This document shows positions 11,923 through 25,031 of a stretch of 64,000 bases of DNA, piece by piece. Origin of the DNA: Citrus sinensis (Eukaryota > Streptophyta > Magnoliopsida > Sapindales > Rutaceae). The DNA is taken from contig NC_068560.1 in assembly GCF_022201045.2 (NCBI RefSeq), forward strand, positions 30,087,501 to 30,151,500, read 5' to 3'. A model generated the notes under the pieces. It was not told the origin of the DNA. It worked only from the letters and a program-made list of their open reading frames with translations, and searched no databases. Within the stretch, counting starts at the first letter, position 1. Each line of letters begins with the position of its first letter. The position numbers and the translations under genes were made by a program.

Positions 11923-14367
11923 ATGGAGAAAGAAGGAGAGCAACTGTGCGAGGCAGCAAGGAATGGTGATATAGACAAGGTGAAAGCTCTCATAGGCTCA
12001 GGAGCTGACGTGTCCTACTTCGACAGCGATGGTCTGACCCCACTCATGCACGCCGCCAAGCTCGGCCACGCCAACTTGGTCAAGACCCTTCTCGAAGCCG
12101 GCGCACCCTGGAACGCTCTCTCGCCCTCTAACCTCTCCGCCGGAGACTTCGCCATGGATTCCGGTCACCAGGAGGTCTTTGAAGTCCTTCTTAATGCTGG
12201 TTAATGCTCTGCTGCTTCACTATTTTTTATTTGACTTCAGTTGATCATGCATTATTATGAGATTCATTCTTTTTTATTATTATTATATGCAATTCCAGAT
12301 TACAATTTCTTAAAGTATTTTATTGAGCGCTTGATGGTACGTTCTTTACAATTTTTATGCACTTAACTAATGGTGTGTCGATTTCTTGTTGATTACCAAC
12401 TAATGTTCATGTTAGAACAGGAATTCAGGCAGAGTTGATTCTAGGAACTATTGCAAGGGCGGGTAATAAAAACAGTAATTCTAACGGGGATTACTTGGAA
12501 GATAGGGTCAGCTTTAGCGAGGGCAAGCTCGTGGATTCAGATAGCAAGGCTATCATGATGGCTTGGGAGAAGCCATTGATGGAGGCTCATGCAAAAGCCA
12601 TTTGCTCAGGAGGTGGTCATATACTAAACATTGGCTTTGGAATGGGGCTTGTGGATACAGCCATTCAGCAGTATTCTCCTGTTACACACACAATCCTGGA
12701 GGCTCACCCTGAGGTGTATGAGCGTATGCTTCGTACTGGTTGGGGTGAAAAGAATAATGTAAAGATTATATTTGGTCGCTGGCAAGACAATCTTTCTCAA
12801 CTCGAATCTTATGATGGTAAGCCACTATTTATCCGTAATGTCTATGCTAGGGGAAACAATTTTATCATTGTGTCTCCCATTGGTATATTATTGTTTACTT
12901 TCTTATATCTATTTTCTGAACCATTGCCTTCTGCTATTTATGTGAGGGTTGACTTAAGATGATTCCATGTCTACTGTGACATTTGATTTATAGCAACAGA
13001 TATGTATTATTATGTATCCCAATTTTAAGATATTGTCTTTCAGATATAAGATGATACAATCAGTTGATCCCCTTGTGCGAATTTTGTCGGGCAGAATATT
13101 CTCTGCATTTATGATGCTACTATACCACTATTATCTCCTGAGTTATGTTTACACTTCTGAAGAACTATGGGTTCCTCTATTAGTCAGCTGAATTGTAATT
13201 GTATATTTTGTATAAAAGCGTGCAATATTTCTTGCTCTATGAGCTAAATATTTTCTTATCAAAAATAAATTTCTGAGTTTTCTCTGATACCTGAAGACCT
13301 TGATGATTAAATCAGGAGGATATGTAACCGCTTAGAGTTTTGGCATGATATATTCCTGCTTCTCTATGGATGGCAGGGTGTAGGATGCATCTGATTCTGG
13401 AAAAAAAAAGTTCACAAGTGCTTCAAGGGAAGTTCTAGTGGACTCATGTCTACAACACAACATTTTATGCCATCTTGCAAATTTAAATTCAATTATCTAC
13501 CAATATGACATTGACAAGTCACTTTTGCTTCGTGACTTTATTCTTTTTTTACCCCCCATAGAGAAAGTTTTATTTTATGGGATACACACTCCTAATGTTA
13601 TTCAGAAAGTTGATTTGTGTCTAGTGGTGATACAAATTAGCACCGTTTAAGTTGGGATACAATTTTAACCGAGGATAAACTTTATTTTTTCTATTTATTT
13701 ATTTTGAAGGTTATTACACACCCCACCCCACCCTACCCCGTGCACACTGAAATTGAATCAAATCCCCTATAAGGTTGGTATGAGGGGGGTACTTCATTCC
13801 CCTTGACCTTTTGATTTCACTGCAGCTCAAATAAACAAGGTTAACATCATGGGGAATTTTTCGGACTTACAAATGAACTTAGAAAAACTAAAGTGACAGT
13901 CTTTAAATGCCATCTTTTCTCCTATTGTTTTCTTTGCTCATGTCTTTTGGAATGGAAAAGAAACTTTTACTTGTTAGCTGTTTTTTGTGACCCACCATTG
14001 TAATCTGATTTCCAATTTAATAGCTTTTCACTAATGTTGGCTGAACTATTCAGGCATATTCTTTGACACCTATGGAGAGTATTATGAAGACCTTAGAGAG
14101 TTTCACCAACATCTGCCTAAGTTGTTGAAGCCTGGAGGAATCTATTCATATTTCAATGGACTTTGTGGAGGTAATGCATTCTTCCATGTTGTTTACTGTC
14201 ACTTAGTTTCTTTAGAACTCGAGAATTTGGGCTTTTCCATGCAATTAATTCCCTTGCCCGTTAAGAATTGTCTGGGAGAAGAAGTTTGGGAAGGTGTGAA
14301 ACACAAATATTGGCAGCTTGATACATATTATCTCCCGGTTTGTCAATTTTTACAGGATTCTGAATGA
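11923..14367 (+). CDS. ankyrin-repeat SAM methyltransferase, RMT2 / protein arginine methyltransferase 2 type
   Basis: Three exons (11923-12199, 12421-12816, 14054-14367) encode 328 residues. Residues 1-92 carry ankyrin repeats (DGLTPLMHAAKLGHANLVKT is a canonical unit). The rest is a class I methyltransferase: HILNIGFGMG (about 159-168) is the SAM-binding motif I, ILEAHPEVYERM holds the acidic residue after strand 2, and KLLKPGGIYSYFNGLCGGNA the motif III region. This architecture is that of yeast Rmt2, which methylates the delta nitrogen of an arginine in ribosomal protein L12, and of plant homologues; the substrate here is inferred. An in-frame ATG at 11788 would add 45 residues, but the family begins at about MEKEGEQLCEAARNGD, so 11923 is preferred. 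Intron 2 (1.2 kb) contains a SINE-like piece. Confidence 0.88.
13640..13860 (-). mobile_element. possible SINE fragment in intron 2 of the RMT2-like gene
   Basis: On the minus strand a block with GGGGATTTGATTCAATTTC (B-box-like) runs into a C/G-rich stretch (the plus strand reads CACCCCACCCCACC) and then an A-rich tail (AAAATAAATAAATAG). This layout is typical of plant tRNA-derived SINEs. Target duplications were not identified and the borders are approximate. Confidence 0.35.
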
Positions 14368-15567
14368 TGTATTATTTGACTATCAATTTTCCCTTTATAA
14401 TGTTTAAAGCACTCGAGATGTTTAAAAAGTTAGTTTATTTTAATAATTTCATCTCTCTTCATCATTGTAACGTTGGATGGATTGGGTATAGCAGATAATT
14501 CTTATCTTCTGCTTATTAGATTATTTATAGTATCTTGTGTTTTGGTTGAAGACTATGACACCATGGACATTTGTCACTATGGAGTTAAAAATATGAAGCA
14601 CCAACAACATATAGAAAATTTCACTAGTAACACCATTAATGAGATTGTTTTGCTTGTTCATAGTTTGCAAAAATAACTCTAACCACGGGCCTCCCAGCTT
14701 AAACATATCATGTCTGGAGATGGTATTCAAATAAGGTATAGTTAGAAGGGAACCCACTTGTGTAGGTAAAAGCAGTTTTATAGGAGAAGACCTCTTAGCA
14801 AGAACGTTTGGAACTTTTGACTCAATTTGGTGTCTTCCTAACTTATATTTGCACCTGTCCTCTTCTAGTTGGCAGAGAACTTTCAATCAAGTTTAATGCA
14901 ACTTGCTTCAGCTTATTGGGTATTTATTTTACCTGCTTTCTATGGTGTACAGAAAGATGGAGTACGTAATACTCCAAAAATGATGACCAAATTAATGGGA
15001 AATTGTGGTGCGTTTGGATTGCTGCTAATGAAAATATATCTAAAAATCTTTTAAAGTACCAGTCGCTGTAAAATTCAATCATCATCACTTTTGCTTTTGA
15101 AGAACCTCAATGGAAATTGGCAATGCTAATGACTTGCTACCCATGGTGTGCAACAACCAATTGGGATGCTCGTAATTGTTTCATGACATTGGGTTATGGA
15201 TTTCATTAATGATTTGATTAAAACCACCAATAGCTACTTCAAAATAGTTCAATGTTGCGAGCAATAATTGATGAGCAAAAAAAAAATCTGACTGTAGAAA
15301 GATGTGGAAACTAATGTTCATTGAATTTCAAATAGCAATCTCTTACATGGTTTTTATGTACGGTTGTTTTATTTATTTATTTATTCCTTTTCAATCTACT
15401 GATTACAAAAGCTAGTGGCTGTGCTTACTCAGTTGCTGGAACACAAGCAAAGGTGCCACACAAATGTCCAATAGACTGAGTGAAGCACTATTTAAGTCTG
15501 GGACTTTGATTCTGGGACTTTGTGGCCTATATTTAGTTATTAGACCAATTATTAAATGCTACCATGA
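14368..15567. other. convergent spacer, RMT2-like to subtilase
   Basis: Must hold the two facing 3' UTRs. AT-rich, with no conserved ORF; the frames at 14473-14886 lack recognisable motifs. No clear transposon ends. Confidence 0.6.
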
Positions 15568-17868
15568 TCATGTCCAGCTGAAAGCTATTGGACTTCCAAC
15601 CACATGTTTCCCATCAGACCACTGGAGACGAGCAAAGCTGGTAGTACCAGACGGCATAGAACTAGCCGTGAATGTCACCACATAACTCTTTTTCTCATAT
15701 TGTCTACTGAAGCTCAGTGATTCTGGTTCAACTAAGATCTTCACTGACGTAGATTGTGAAGACACAGATACCATGTATGTCGTCGGAGTGCCCACATTTG
15801 TTAGAGTCCTAGTGTATTTCACAGTGCTTGTTGCGCCAACACCACCCCATGTACCTGATGCTGTTTCAAATGGAACAGAGAAAGATGGGTAATTAACATC
15901 ACCCAAGCTGTATGTTTTGCTTGACAGGCAGGCGAAGTCTCTGTTTGTAGCTTGCTTAATCTGAAACGAGCTGTAGTCTAAGGCACAGAGGAAGTCTAGG
16001 TAGTCTTGGACAGTGGCATCATAGACAAGGCCAGGATCAAGAGCTGCTACAGGATCTACATGTCCAGCGCCAAAGTCGAATGGCGTTGATGGTTGTCCAG
16101 TGGAAATGTCTAGTAGGGTTTTGCCATTGCCATTTGTTGAGTAGGCTGTAGTCATGAGAGCAGACTTAATGGCTGAGGGGCTCCATTCTGGGTGAGCAGC
16201 CTTGAGGAGTGCAGCTAGCCCACTTACATGGGGACATGACATCGATGTGCCAGAAATGATATTGAAGCTTACATGCCTCTTGTCACTTTCTAACCCAGTT
16301 GGACCAACTGCACCAGTCCAGCCAGCTAGGATATTGACTCCTGGTGCTATGAGATCTGGTTTGAGTATTTCTGGAGTGATGGGATTTGGACCTCTAGAGC
16401 TGAATGCTGCCACAACTGGTGATGGTTGGATCCCCAACTGAGTGCCTCTGGAAATAATTGTGGCCATTGGTCCAGGATCTGATGAAATGTAATTCTTAAT
16501 CGCATCACCAGCTTTCTCGCCTACATTTGCTGAAGGCAAGAGCTGTGCATCTGCAACTAATTCTTCTCCATAGGAATCAGTGTTGGTTAAAATCATCCCA
16601 ACTCCGCCAGCATCTTTCACCTCCACACCCTTTTCCACTCTCGAATTTCCCCCTCGATCACAGACCACAATTTTTCCTGCAACTTTTGCTGGAATCAAGC
16701 TGCCAGTCATGCAGAGATTCCCACTTGATGTACTACTAACATCTGCTGCATCAACTATTGGCACCATGGAACCAGATGATGGTCTCCTACTATAAAGCGA
16801 GACGCCAGAGAAGTTCTTTCCATTTCCAAGCCTAACATAGGTTGGGAAATCACGGTCCAAAGTTCCAGCTCCTACGGTGGTGATCCAAGGTGCAACGTTG
16901 GATATGCTGTCTGCATAAGGCCCACCATTTCCAGCTGAGCATGAAACAAAAATTCCCTGTGCCATAGCAGTGAAAGCTCCAATGGCAACAGTGTCTCTGT
17001 AGTAATCTGTTAGTCCTCCCCCAATAGACATGGATAGAACATTCACGCCATCTTCAACGGCCTTATCCATGCCTGCTAGTATATCAGAACCAAAACAACC
17101 GGCAAGCCAACAGACCTTGTATGTGGCAACCCGGGCTTGTGCAGCCATTCCACGTGCTGTCCCTGAAGCAAAACCAAATAGGCTTGCTCCGTTGACCACT
17201 GAACCAGCTGCTGTGGTTGATGTGTGAGTTCCATGTCCATCATCATCTCTTGGCGACTTTGATTCCGCCGTTTCATCAATAGGTCCAACTGCTTCTTCAT
17301 ACCCTCTTGAGAATGACCTTGCGCCAATTAGTTTCCGATTACAGCTTGATGATTTGAAGTTTCTACCCACCTCACACACTCCTTTCCAGCCTCTTGGTAC
17401 TGGTCCCATTCCAGTGTCATCAAAGCTTTTGATCTCAGGCCATACACCAGTGTCTAAGACTCCAACAATTACCTCGCTCTGTGCCTCAGATGCAGGGAAG
17501 AGAGTTTCACTCTTTCCCAATCCAAGGAACTCTGGAGTTCGAGTTGTGTGTAGTTCATATCTGACTTCAGGCAGAACAGAGACAATCCCCGGTTGCTTTT
17601 GAAGTGACTCTGCTTCCTTGGCAGTTAGCCTTGTGGAGAAGCCGTGAATTACATTTTTGTATGTGTAAAGCATCGCTGCAGAGGCTGAGACTGACTTTAA
17701 AGATGAGTCATACCATTCAAAGTGATCGTTGAAAGTTGCTGGCATGGTGGACTTGTCCATATGGACTACATAAGTCTTTTTGAGTTGCTGGCTCCTTGCT
17801 TCTGCCACAACACATGCGTAGCAGAATATCAGAACTAAACTCAATTGCAGAAGCCACAACTTCAACAT
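15568..17868 (-). CDS. SBT1.7: subtilisin-like serine protease, SBT1.7 (ARA12)-like
   Basis: A single uninterrupted 766-residue frame. It starts MLKLWLLQLSLVLIFCYACV, a signal peptide cut near residue 23-25. An I9 prodomain follows (KKTYVVHMDKSTMP to about residue 107), then the mature enzyme beginning near TTRTPEFLGL. Catalytic residues are visible: Asp139 (VGVLDTGVWPE), His212 (DDDGHGTHTS), Asn314 of the oxyanion hole (SAGNGGP) and Ser542 (GTSMSCPHVSG). A PA domain sits between His and Ser, and a fibronectin-III-like domain at the C-terminus. Such enzymes are secreted to the cell wall; ARA12 acts in seed-coat mucilage release by trimming pectin methylesterase control (family knowledge). The frame extends to 17901, but only the start at 17868 puts the signal peptide at the N-terminus. 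Intronless structure is usual for the SBT1 clade. All catalytic residues are intact, so it should be active. Confidence 0.95.
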   Translation of the reverse strand: MLKLWLLQLSLVLIFCYACVVAEARSQQLKKTYVVHMDKSTMPATFNDHFEWYDSSLKSVSASAAMLYTYKNVIHGFSTRLTAKEAESLQKQPGIVSVLPEVRYELHTTRTPEFLGLGKSETLFPASEAQSEVIVGVLDTGVWPEIKSFDDTGMGPVPRGWKGVCEVGRNFKSSSCNRKLIGARSFSRGYEEAVGPIDETAESKSPRDDDGHGTHTSTTAAGSVVNGASLFGFASGTARGMAAQARVATYKVCWLAGCFGSDILAGMDKAVEDGVNVLSMSIGGGLTDYYRDTVAIGAFTAMAQGIFVSCSAGNGGPYADSISNVAPWITTVGAGTLDRDFPTYVRLGNGKNFSGVSLYSRRPSSGSMVPIVDAADVSSTSSGNLCMTGSLIPAKVAGKIVVCDRGGNSRVEKGVEVKDAGGVGMILTNTDSYGEELVADAQLLPSANVGEKAGDAIKNYISSDPGPMATIISRGTQLGIQPSPVVAAFSSRGPNPITPEILKPDLIAPGVNILAGWTGAVGPTGLESDKRHVSFNIISGTSMSCPHVSGLAALLKAAHPEWSPSAIKSALMTTAYSTNGNGKTLLDISTGQPSTPFDFGAGHVDPVAALDPGLVYDATVQDYLDFLCALDYSSFQIKQATNRDFACLSSKTYSLGDVNYPSFSVPFETASGTWGGVGATSTVKYTRTLTNVGTPTTYMVSVSSQSTSVKILVEPESLSFSRQYEKKSYVVTFTASSMPSGTTSFARLQWSDGKHVVGSPIAFSWT

Positions 17869-18042
17869 CTTATTGGAACCTCGGTTGTAGAGTTGAGACA
17901 ATTCGGTGAGTATTTATTTATTAGTTGCTTGAGTTTTTAGAAGTTCAATTAAGAACATCAGAGAGATTCACTAAGGACCAAGAAAGATTCGCTTGCTCCT
18001 CAGTGGTACTACTGTTGCTTTCGAATAGGCATAAGAGTGTCT

Positions 18043-18048
18043 TATATA
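18043..18048 (-). promoter_or_regulatory. TATA box of the subtilase gene
   Basis: Minus strand reads TCTATATAAG about 175 bp upstream of the subtilase start codon, which would place transcription start near 18010-18015 with a 5' UTR of about 145 nt. Position and consensus only. Confidence 0.55.
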
Positions 18049-19011
18049 GAGAAGACAACAGTGCATGATGGGGACGTTAAGTTAATTTGGAGCCATACAA
18101 CGATTATTATAAACCAATTGGGTCACATAGTCTTCGATCTTTAACTTTATTGAACTTTTTATTTCACAATATTGTCCGATTATTATATTTTGCTTTGTAC
18201 TGCTTAGCTTCGGTCGTGGTAGGTTCTATCTTTAACCCATCAAAGCATGCATAGGTACGATCTAAAGTCTTTAAAATAATCGAATCATAGGGGGTCAGAA
18301 AACGGCAGTCCAATAATTTTACGAGTCTCAGTCAGTGGGATAAGGGGTGTACAGTGTGTGAAAAAACCTTGGCAATTATGCAATTACACTATTGCATACT
18401 TTACAGGTCGATGTCCATTTGATCAAATGGCCCTCGGGTGGTCGCCCGTCAAATTTGTGCGGAAATTATGCATCCTGCGGTCCAATCAGCTTAAACTATT
18501 ATTTGATTAATTAAAGTGCATGCTTCTAATCAATTAGGCTTGTTGCAAGACATTCAATTGTGGTAAACATTCTCAACCAACTGCAAAATATGTTAAATAA
18601 GGATGTTAATAGCCAGAATAGTAAATTGCATTTGTAATAACATTTACAATTTTTTGAGTGGTGATTAAAATATGTTATCTTTTCTAGCGGTATAAGATAA
18701 TATGGGAAATGACTCTTCCCAAAAACCCACATTCGATAATACTAATAAACCACTGGCAGAGGTTAGTGGACGAACGGCGGACCACTAGTTATCTCAGTAA
18801 TTAAGATGCTGATTATTGGCTCCAATCTTTGGCTTCTATCCAATCATCTTACCTAAGAAATTTAATTATCACTGCAAGGAATCTTTTTTAAGGCATCATT
18901 ACCGGATAAAAGAGGCAAATTGAGAATGAAGAATCAAGATGACTCTGAAATCACGCCAAAAGCTGTCAATTATGTTGTTTTTGAAGGAGAATTTTTAAGT
19001 TTATTAATATT

Positions 19012-19479
19012 GAGTGCGACTATTTTCACCCCTCTAAATATCCCTTAATACCCTTTTTTTTAATTAACCCCATTAAACTATTTTAAAAAATTATAAATTC
19101 TTTTAACACCTTCATCAATGACAAAAATACCCTTAATGAAAACTTATTAGTGTAAACTTCATTCTCTAATTTTTATTTGTTTTTATTAATAAACCCCATT
19201 TCAACAATAGGATTTCTTCCATTCAAAAGAAAAAAAAAAAAACAACCGATTTTCTTCTCTCCATTGCAATCACCGGTGGTAAATTCTTCACCCAAAAATT
19301 AGAGGAAAATTAATTTTTTTAATTTCTATAATGTTAGATTTTTTTAAGAAAAAATTTTATTTGAATTTGGAGTAGGATTTTAAGAATTGTCCTATCATAT
19401 AATTTTAATCAAAGTTAAAATTATAAAATAATTAAAGGGATTTTAAGAGGTATTTGGAAGGGTGCCAATAGTCCCACTC
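19012..19479. mobile_element. Mutator-like MITE, 468 bp, 9 bp target duplication
   Basis: Ends read GAGTGCGACTATTTTCACCC (left) and GAGTGGGACTATTGGCACCC (right, reverse-complemented). ATTAATATT flanks both sides exactly (19003-19011 and 19480-19488). Inverted similarity runs about 75 bp inward. No transposase. Confidence 0.85.
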
Positions 19480-20135
19480 ATTAATATTTTCCTTTAACTA
19501 TATAAAACCAAGAAAAAAAAAATCCATGAATGGATCTGCAGAATTGCATGTTCCTTCTATAAATTATTGCACAAATAAATAATAACTATTTAATACTTAT
19601 GTTAAATAAAATCATAGTTGATGCTCGATATAATTTTTTTTTTTAAGTAAGAAGATTTTCATTCTTTTTTTCTCTCGAAGAGTATGATCAAGCAAGTTGA
19701 ACATACGCGATGACTCATGGTAATTCATACGGACAAAATCAATAGTTATTTATATGAAAGGTTTTACTATAAAAAAAATAAAAAAATAAACAAACAAATA
19801 AATAGAGATTCATAACCCATTTATTGAACATATAACTATTACAATGATTAACCATTGCAAACATAAATAATTGGCCAGCTATTAATGAGCTGGGAAGGGC
19901 CCCACTCGTCAAAAAAATTTGTTCATTTTTCTGCCACGAAATTCTTGGAAGGAACTTGTTATTAAGCCTACGTAATTGAACATTTTTTTCTTCTAATGTT
20001 TGAATTCTATTCTAAGAGACGGCAGAAATTATTACTATCATGTTAACATTCAAAGAAAAAATTAGTAAGAAGTTGGTTTTGGGCTTTGTTAGTAACGTGT
20101 GTATAATTGTATATACATTCATTGACAAAATTACG

Positions 20136-20249
20136 GTGCAATTGTGGTACCATACCACAATTGCACTCAGCTATTAGATCCAGTCACAGTTGTCACCCTA
20201 ACTGGATCTAATGGCTGAAAGCAGCAATGGTATCATACCACAGTTGCAC
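20136..20249. repeat. nested inverted repeats, 114 bp
   Basis: Three nested features: a perfect 14 bp hairpin (GTGCAATTGTGGTA and its complement, 20136-20166, 3 nt loop); a 17 bp stem with one mismatch (CAGCTATTAGATCCAGT at 20168-20184 with 20201-20217); and an outer pairing of 20136-20157 with 20228-20249 (about 19 of 22). It could be a tiny foldback transposon, or a hairpin RNA source if transcribed. Confidence 0.8.
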
Positions 20250-21150
20250 AATGTCTGGACCCTATATTCACATAATATATTATTCTATGTAATTCATGTG
20301 TTTATTTCTATATTTTAAGGGAAGAGTGGGCATCCCGCTACATAAGTCTCACCCATTCCCACGTCTACCTCCCATTTTTTGCATTTCTTTTATTAAATTT
20401 AATACAATTATATTTAACAAAATAAAATGAAATAAATAATATCATATTTATTTAAATAATATTATTATATTATATTTTACATTTATTAAAAATAAATAAT
20501 AAACTTATTTAAATATAATATTATTATATTTATTTAATATTAATAATTAATAACAATAAATACTTCATTATAAGAAAATATTAATTTCGTACTATGTTAT
20601 TAATAATAATGTTTCATTTGTGTTGCTTTTATCAATGATTTTTAATCTACATAATTAAATTAAAATTAATAAAAATTATTATTTACATAATTAAAAATAT
20701 TATTAATTAATATTAATTTATAAATATAATAAAATAAATATTTTATTTTTCAAATATATTTTTTATAATTCTTTAAATAAGAGTAAAACTATCATTTAAA
20801 ATCATTTACTCCTAATTAAAGATAAAGTAAACATATAAATTGAATTCTGATTCTGATTCCATATTCTCATTTTAGTGTAGGCGAATAACTTACTGCTATT
20901 CTCACGTCACACTCTCAATCCCATGATTCACGTTCCAATTTAAGATGTAAATGCTACCTTATAGTAGTATTCAAATGTGAAGGATGTCTCCATGTATGTG
21001 TGTGTCTATAATGAGTGATCTTATTTTAGTAAAAGGGAAAGAAACACATATTTCATTATAATATTTTTTTATCCGAATTTGTAATTGATTATTTTATTTT
21101 CGTCTTTATTTTATTAAAATAAAAATCTCCTCATTAAATTATGATTGATT

Positions 21151-21176
21151 ATATATATATATATATATATATATAT
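21151..21176. repeat. (AT)13 microsatellite
   Basis: Thirteen uninterrupted AT units. Confidence 0.98.
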
Positions 21177-22547
21177 GAACAAGAGTGCAAGACCGAGAGG
21201 GGATTGTCAAGTTGGGCAATCATAGAGACGTAAAATTGAAGAAAGCAAAAAAAATAGGGAAGGGGAAAAAATGAGAAAAAAAAATGATTGGCTTTTGATT
21301 TTGTATCCTTCGAGATTCCTTGGCTCAATAATGGAATCAAGCTCTCATGGGCCACTGGATATTCGTGTATCAATTATAGATAATTGGATCCACTACATCT
21401 CCCACCGTTTGCTCCATTAATAGTTTCAAGCTGCCTTAGCTAAACTTATCGCTTTGTCCCATGTCATAATCTTCAGTTGGCTGTGACCCTTTTTTCAGTC
21501 ATTAGCTTTGCTTTTGAGATCCTTCGTGGCTAATGGCTTCATCTCTAACCATAAAAATTTACAGCTCCCATGCCAACCGTCATTCATGGCTTTCATTATC
21601 GCGTAATGCTAGATATATAATAATATATCACTTTAAATTCTTGTGGGCGTTCGTTATCTTGTAAAATCTCTTTGCTTGGTAGATTAGGTTGCTTATTAGT
21701 CAATACCAGAACAAAATAAAAATTAAAAAAAAAAAAAACTTAAACTTAAAATATGTCGAGATATTATTACGCGATAAAATTATATAGCTTGCATGTTTCG
21801 AGAGTTTGAGTAATCTCGGAAACAAAACAGTCTCTTACAGCAAGTTATACAAATTATTCGGAGTTTCAAAGTTTCGCCTTACCACGCAAAGTTGGGGGGG
21901 TTCGGTTCCGCATTTGATTGCTTCCATAGTTCAATTCTTCGATGGTCTATTCATACTAGAACTGACAATACCAACTTTATGGGCTACCAACTTCATTATT
22001 GAGGCATTTGATCTGTTTTTAATGCGCATAATTAAGATGGGTTGGAAGCCGAAACATACAAATTTTCGTTATCAGATGATGTAAAACATCACAAATGAAT
22101 ACAGCATTGGCCATATTGTTTCCTTGACTTTTCAAATCAGTCGGGCGGCTACGCTCTCCACTCAAACAGAATTGAGAGTGACAATTAGCTGAACTTTTAA
22201 ATAATTTATACATACGGCCACTTATTGAATTCGAAGTTGAAAATTTTATACATTTATGCATCCACTTAAGTATATCATGAATATACTGCGATTACATCCA
22301 TGTTCTGTGAATGGAATTGCCACTTGTAATTCTTATCTCCATTTCTAAAGCAGACAAGACAGAAGAAATCAAAACAAAGAAAAAAAAAAATCTTATAATT
22401 CCATAAGCATTGAGTTCAATTGTATTGACATGCTTAATTCTTGTTAAATCAATAACCTCATCCATACTTTTAGGCCAGTCCTAAAAATAAAATAATGTCC
22501 TCATCTCCACCCATTCTAGCTAATTCATTAGTTAAAAAAAAAAAAAA

Positions 22548-23310
22548 GAAATTATCGTTGCACCACTTCTATTTTACCTTATGTTCATCCAACCACCACA
22601 AAATTCTAACATGTTTTCTGCACTATTTTTTTTTTTTAAAAAAATTATATCAACTATTCACATTTACACTAACGCCGTTAAATAATTTAAATGAAATGAT
22701 AATTTTACCCCTAAATAAATTAAAAAATTATTTTATTTTATAAAATTTTTGAAAAATAAGAAAATTGTTATTATAAAAATACCTCTAAATTTAATAAAAT
22801 AAATAAATCCCAAATAGAGGTGCTCAGCTGATTTTTATTAAATTTAAGAGTTTGTAAAATTTTAATAATTATTTTTATTAAAATTAAAATTTTGCAAAAT
22901 TTTATTAAAATAACTGAATTTATTTACCAAAAAATAAATCCCAAAATTTTAATAATTTAGGGGATTTTTATTGAAATCCCAAAATTTTGTAATTATTTTT
23001 ATAATTATAATTTTCATTTAGATTTTTATTAAAAATAAAAATTATAATTTTAGGATTTATTTTTTTATTAAACTTAGGGATATTTTTATAATAATAATTT
23101 TCTTATTTTTCAAAGTTTTTATAAAATAAAATGGACTTTTAATTTATTTAGGGGTAAAATTATCATTTTGTTTAAATTATTTAACGGTGTTAGTGTAAAA
23201 GTGGCTAGTTGATACAAATGTAAAAAGAAATGTGATGCAGAGAGCATGTTAAAATTTTGTGGTGGTTAGATAAATATAAAGTAAAATAAAAGTGGTGCAA
23301 TAATAATTTT
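22548..23310. mobile_element. long-inverted-repeat MITE, probably Mutator-like, about 763 bp
   Basis: Arms of about 270 bp pair across the element; ends read GAAATTATCGTTGCACCACTT and, from the right, AAAATTATTATTGCACCACTT. Arms also share the complement pair around ACGCCGTTAAATAATTTAAA. It sits between A-rich runs (left A14, right TTTATAAAA and A-run), so a target duplication cannot be defined with confidence. No coding capacity. Superfamily inferred from the arm length and from the similar elements in the window. Confidence 0.65.
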
Positions 23311-25031
23311 TTTATAAAAAAAAAAAAAACAGATTCTTGATAGTTTCTAATTTATTTGTTTGACAACCTTGATAGATTCAACCAAATTTGTCATCTATAT
23401 CTTGTAGATACTTTATAACGATGTTCAAAATTTGATATGTATGATTTTCTGTGTCTGCAGCTTTGAGTTTTCCTAATGACATTATAAATTAACAGCACAA
23501 AATCCCTTCGAGGTTTATTTCTGCTTTAATATCGTCCACACAGGCACAGGCTATCGAAGAAAGGAGCCATATGTAATCACATATGCATGCGATTATTACC
23601 AACTTTTGTGGCCACATGGGATGTCCCCGTGAAAACGATGGCTGACCTTTCGGCTGGGGCTTAATTAATTAAGAGAGAAAATGGAGTGGAGTTAGCTATT
23701 CAATCCCTTCGTGTTGCCTGATCGAGCCAAAATCTAATTGTTGATGTCAAAATCTGATTGTGTCGGTGTGTTGGCGGTAGATTAGATTCTAATGTCAGCA
23801 TTTAAATTTATTTGTGTGGAGAGATAGATTGTAGTCTGAATTTAATAATTTCTGTAGAAATTGGTGACTAGGAATCCAAATCAGTAAGCAGGAGATGGCA
23901 AGCACGATTCTATTTTGGCGGCACTTGCAACAAAAAAAAAAAAAAATTGATCAAAGGTGTCGAAAGTTTTTTTAATGTTAACCCTCCGACATTTAAATTA
24001 GTATCGAGGACTTTTGTAAGATAACAAAGTGCATAAATTTTGTATAAAATAAATAAAAATAAATTAAAAAAGAAAATATAAAAAGAAGTTCTCTCTTAAA
24101 CTAAGAGAAAAAAGTAAGGATGGAATAAGGAAGGATAGAGATGGGTGAGAATGAAGAATCAATTCAAAAAGTAAATCTTTGAGATTCTGCGATGAGAGGA
24201 ATTTTTGAAAAAAGTTCTCAACTGTTGACATTTTTAAGAGTTTTACAGGAATCAAATCTCTTCCCATGAATTATGGTATATCAGGGTTTTTGATAGAGCT
24301 TTTCATTCATCCCTCCTAAATTCTAGGATTATGAGTTTTTTTTTTTATATATAGAATTTAATCTCCCTTACTCCATAGGATCATGGGGTTATGGGTTTTG
24401 TGAATAGAATTCAATCCTTGGATTTTTGGGTGAGGTGAAAAGATTGTTTTGACCGTGTTTGTCTCCAATTTCAATCGCTTGCTCGCCAGTTTTCTTCCAA
24501 GTCATTTTAAGTGGCAAGATGGGCAGAATTAAGCTTCAAGAAAAACTTGATTCTGGTCACTCTATTTTATCACCCAAACAATTATGTTTAGTTTGCGATT
24601 CAAAAATTGGGATAGAAAACACATGAGAGCGAATAAGTTTCAAAATAAGATTTAGCCAATTTCACATTGCCTGTGTGTTCTTTGTTAATCTATTAACAGC
24701 AACTAATTAAAACGATGCGTTTTTAATTAACTATATTCCCCCCATCTTGAACGAATGTTGAAACTGCAAGACGCAAACATTTCGAAGATTTTCAGCTAAT
24801 TAATTAGTAATTACCGAAGATTTGGAGCATTAAGTTAGAAAATGAAGAGCACGGACAGAGATAGATAGACGGCAACATTAATGCATCGTTGCGTTGTGGT
24901 CATGCAAATTGCCCATATCACCAGAACCAGATCTCGCACGCGCCAGTTATCTTCACACACTCTCCGCTTTAACAAACCCTGATCAATCCCTTGATGCCTG
25001 AAGGAGATCACCTCAGTTTTCTTTCACCCTC

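Noticed and set aside
17869-17901. Longer start of the subtilase
   Set aside because: It would put 11 polar residues before the signal peptide; the start at 17868 gives a normal secretory N-terminus.
20380-20870. Very AT-rich block as an origin or matrix-attachment region
   Set aside because: Composition alone is not evidence; no conserved motif set seen.
21806-22084. 92-codon ORF in the large spacer
   Set aside because: No domain, no splice or TATA/poly(A) support, non-ATG start codon possible.
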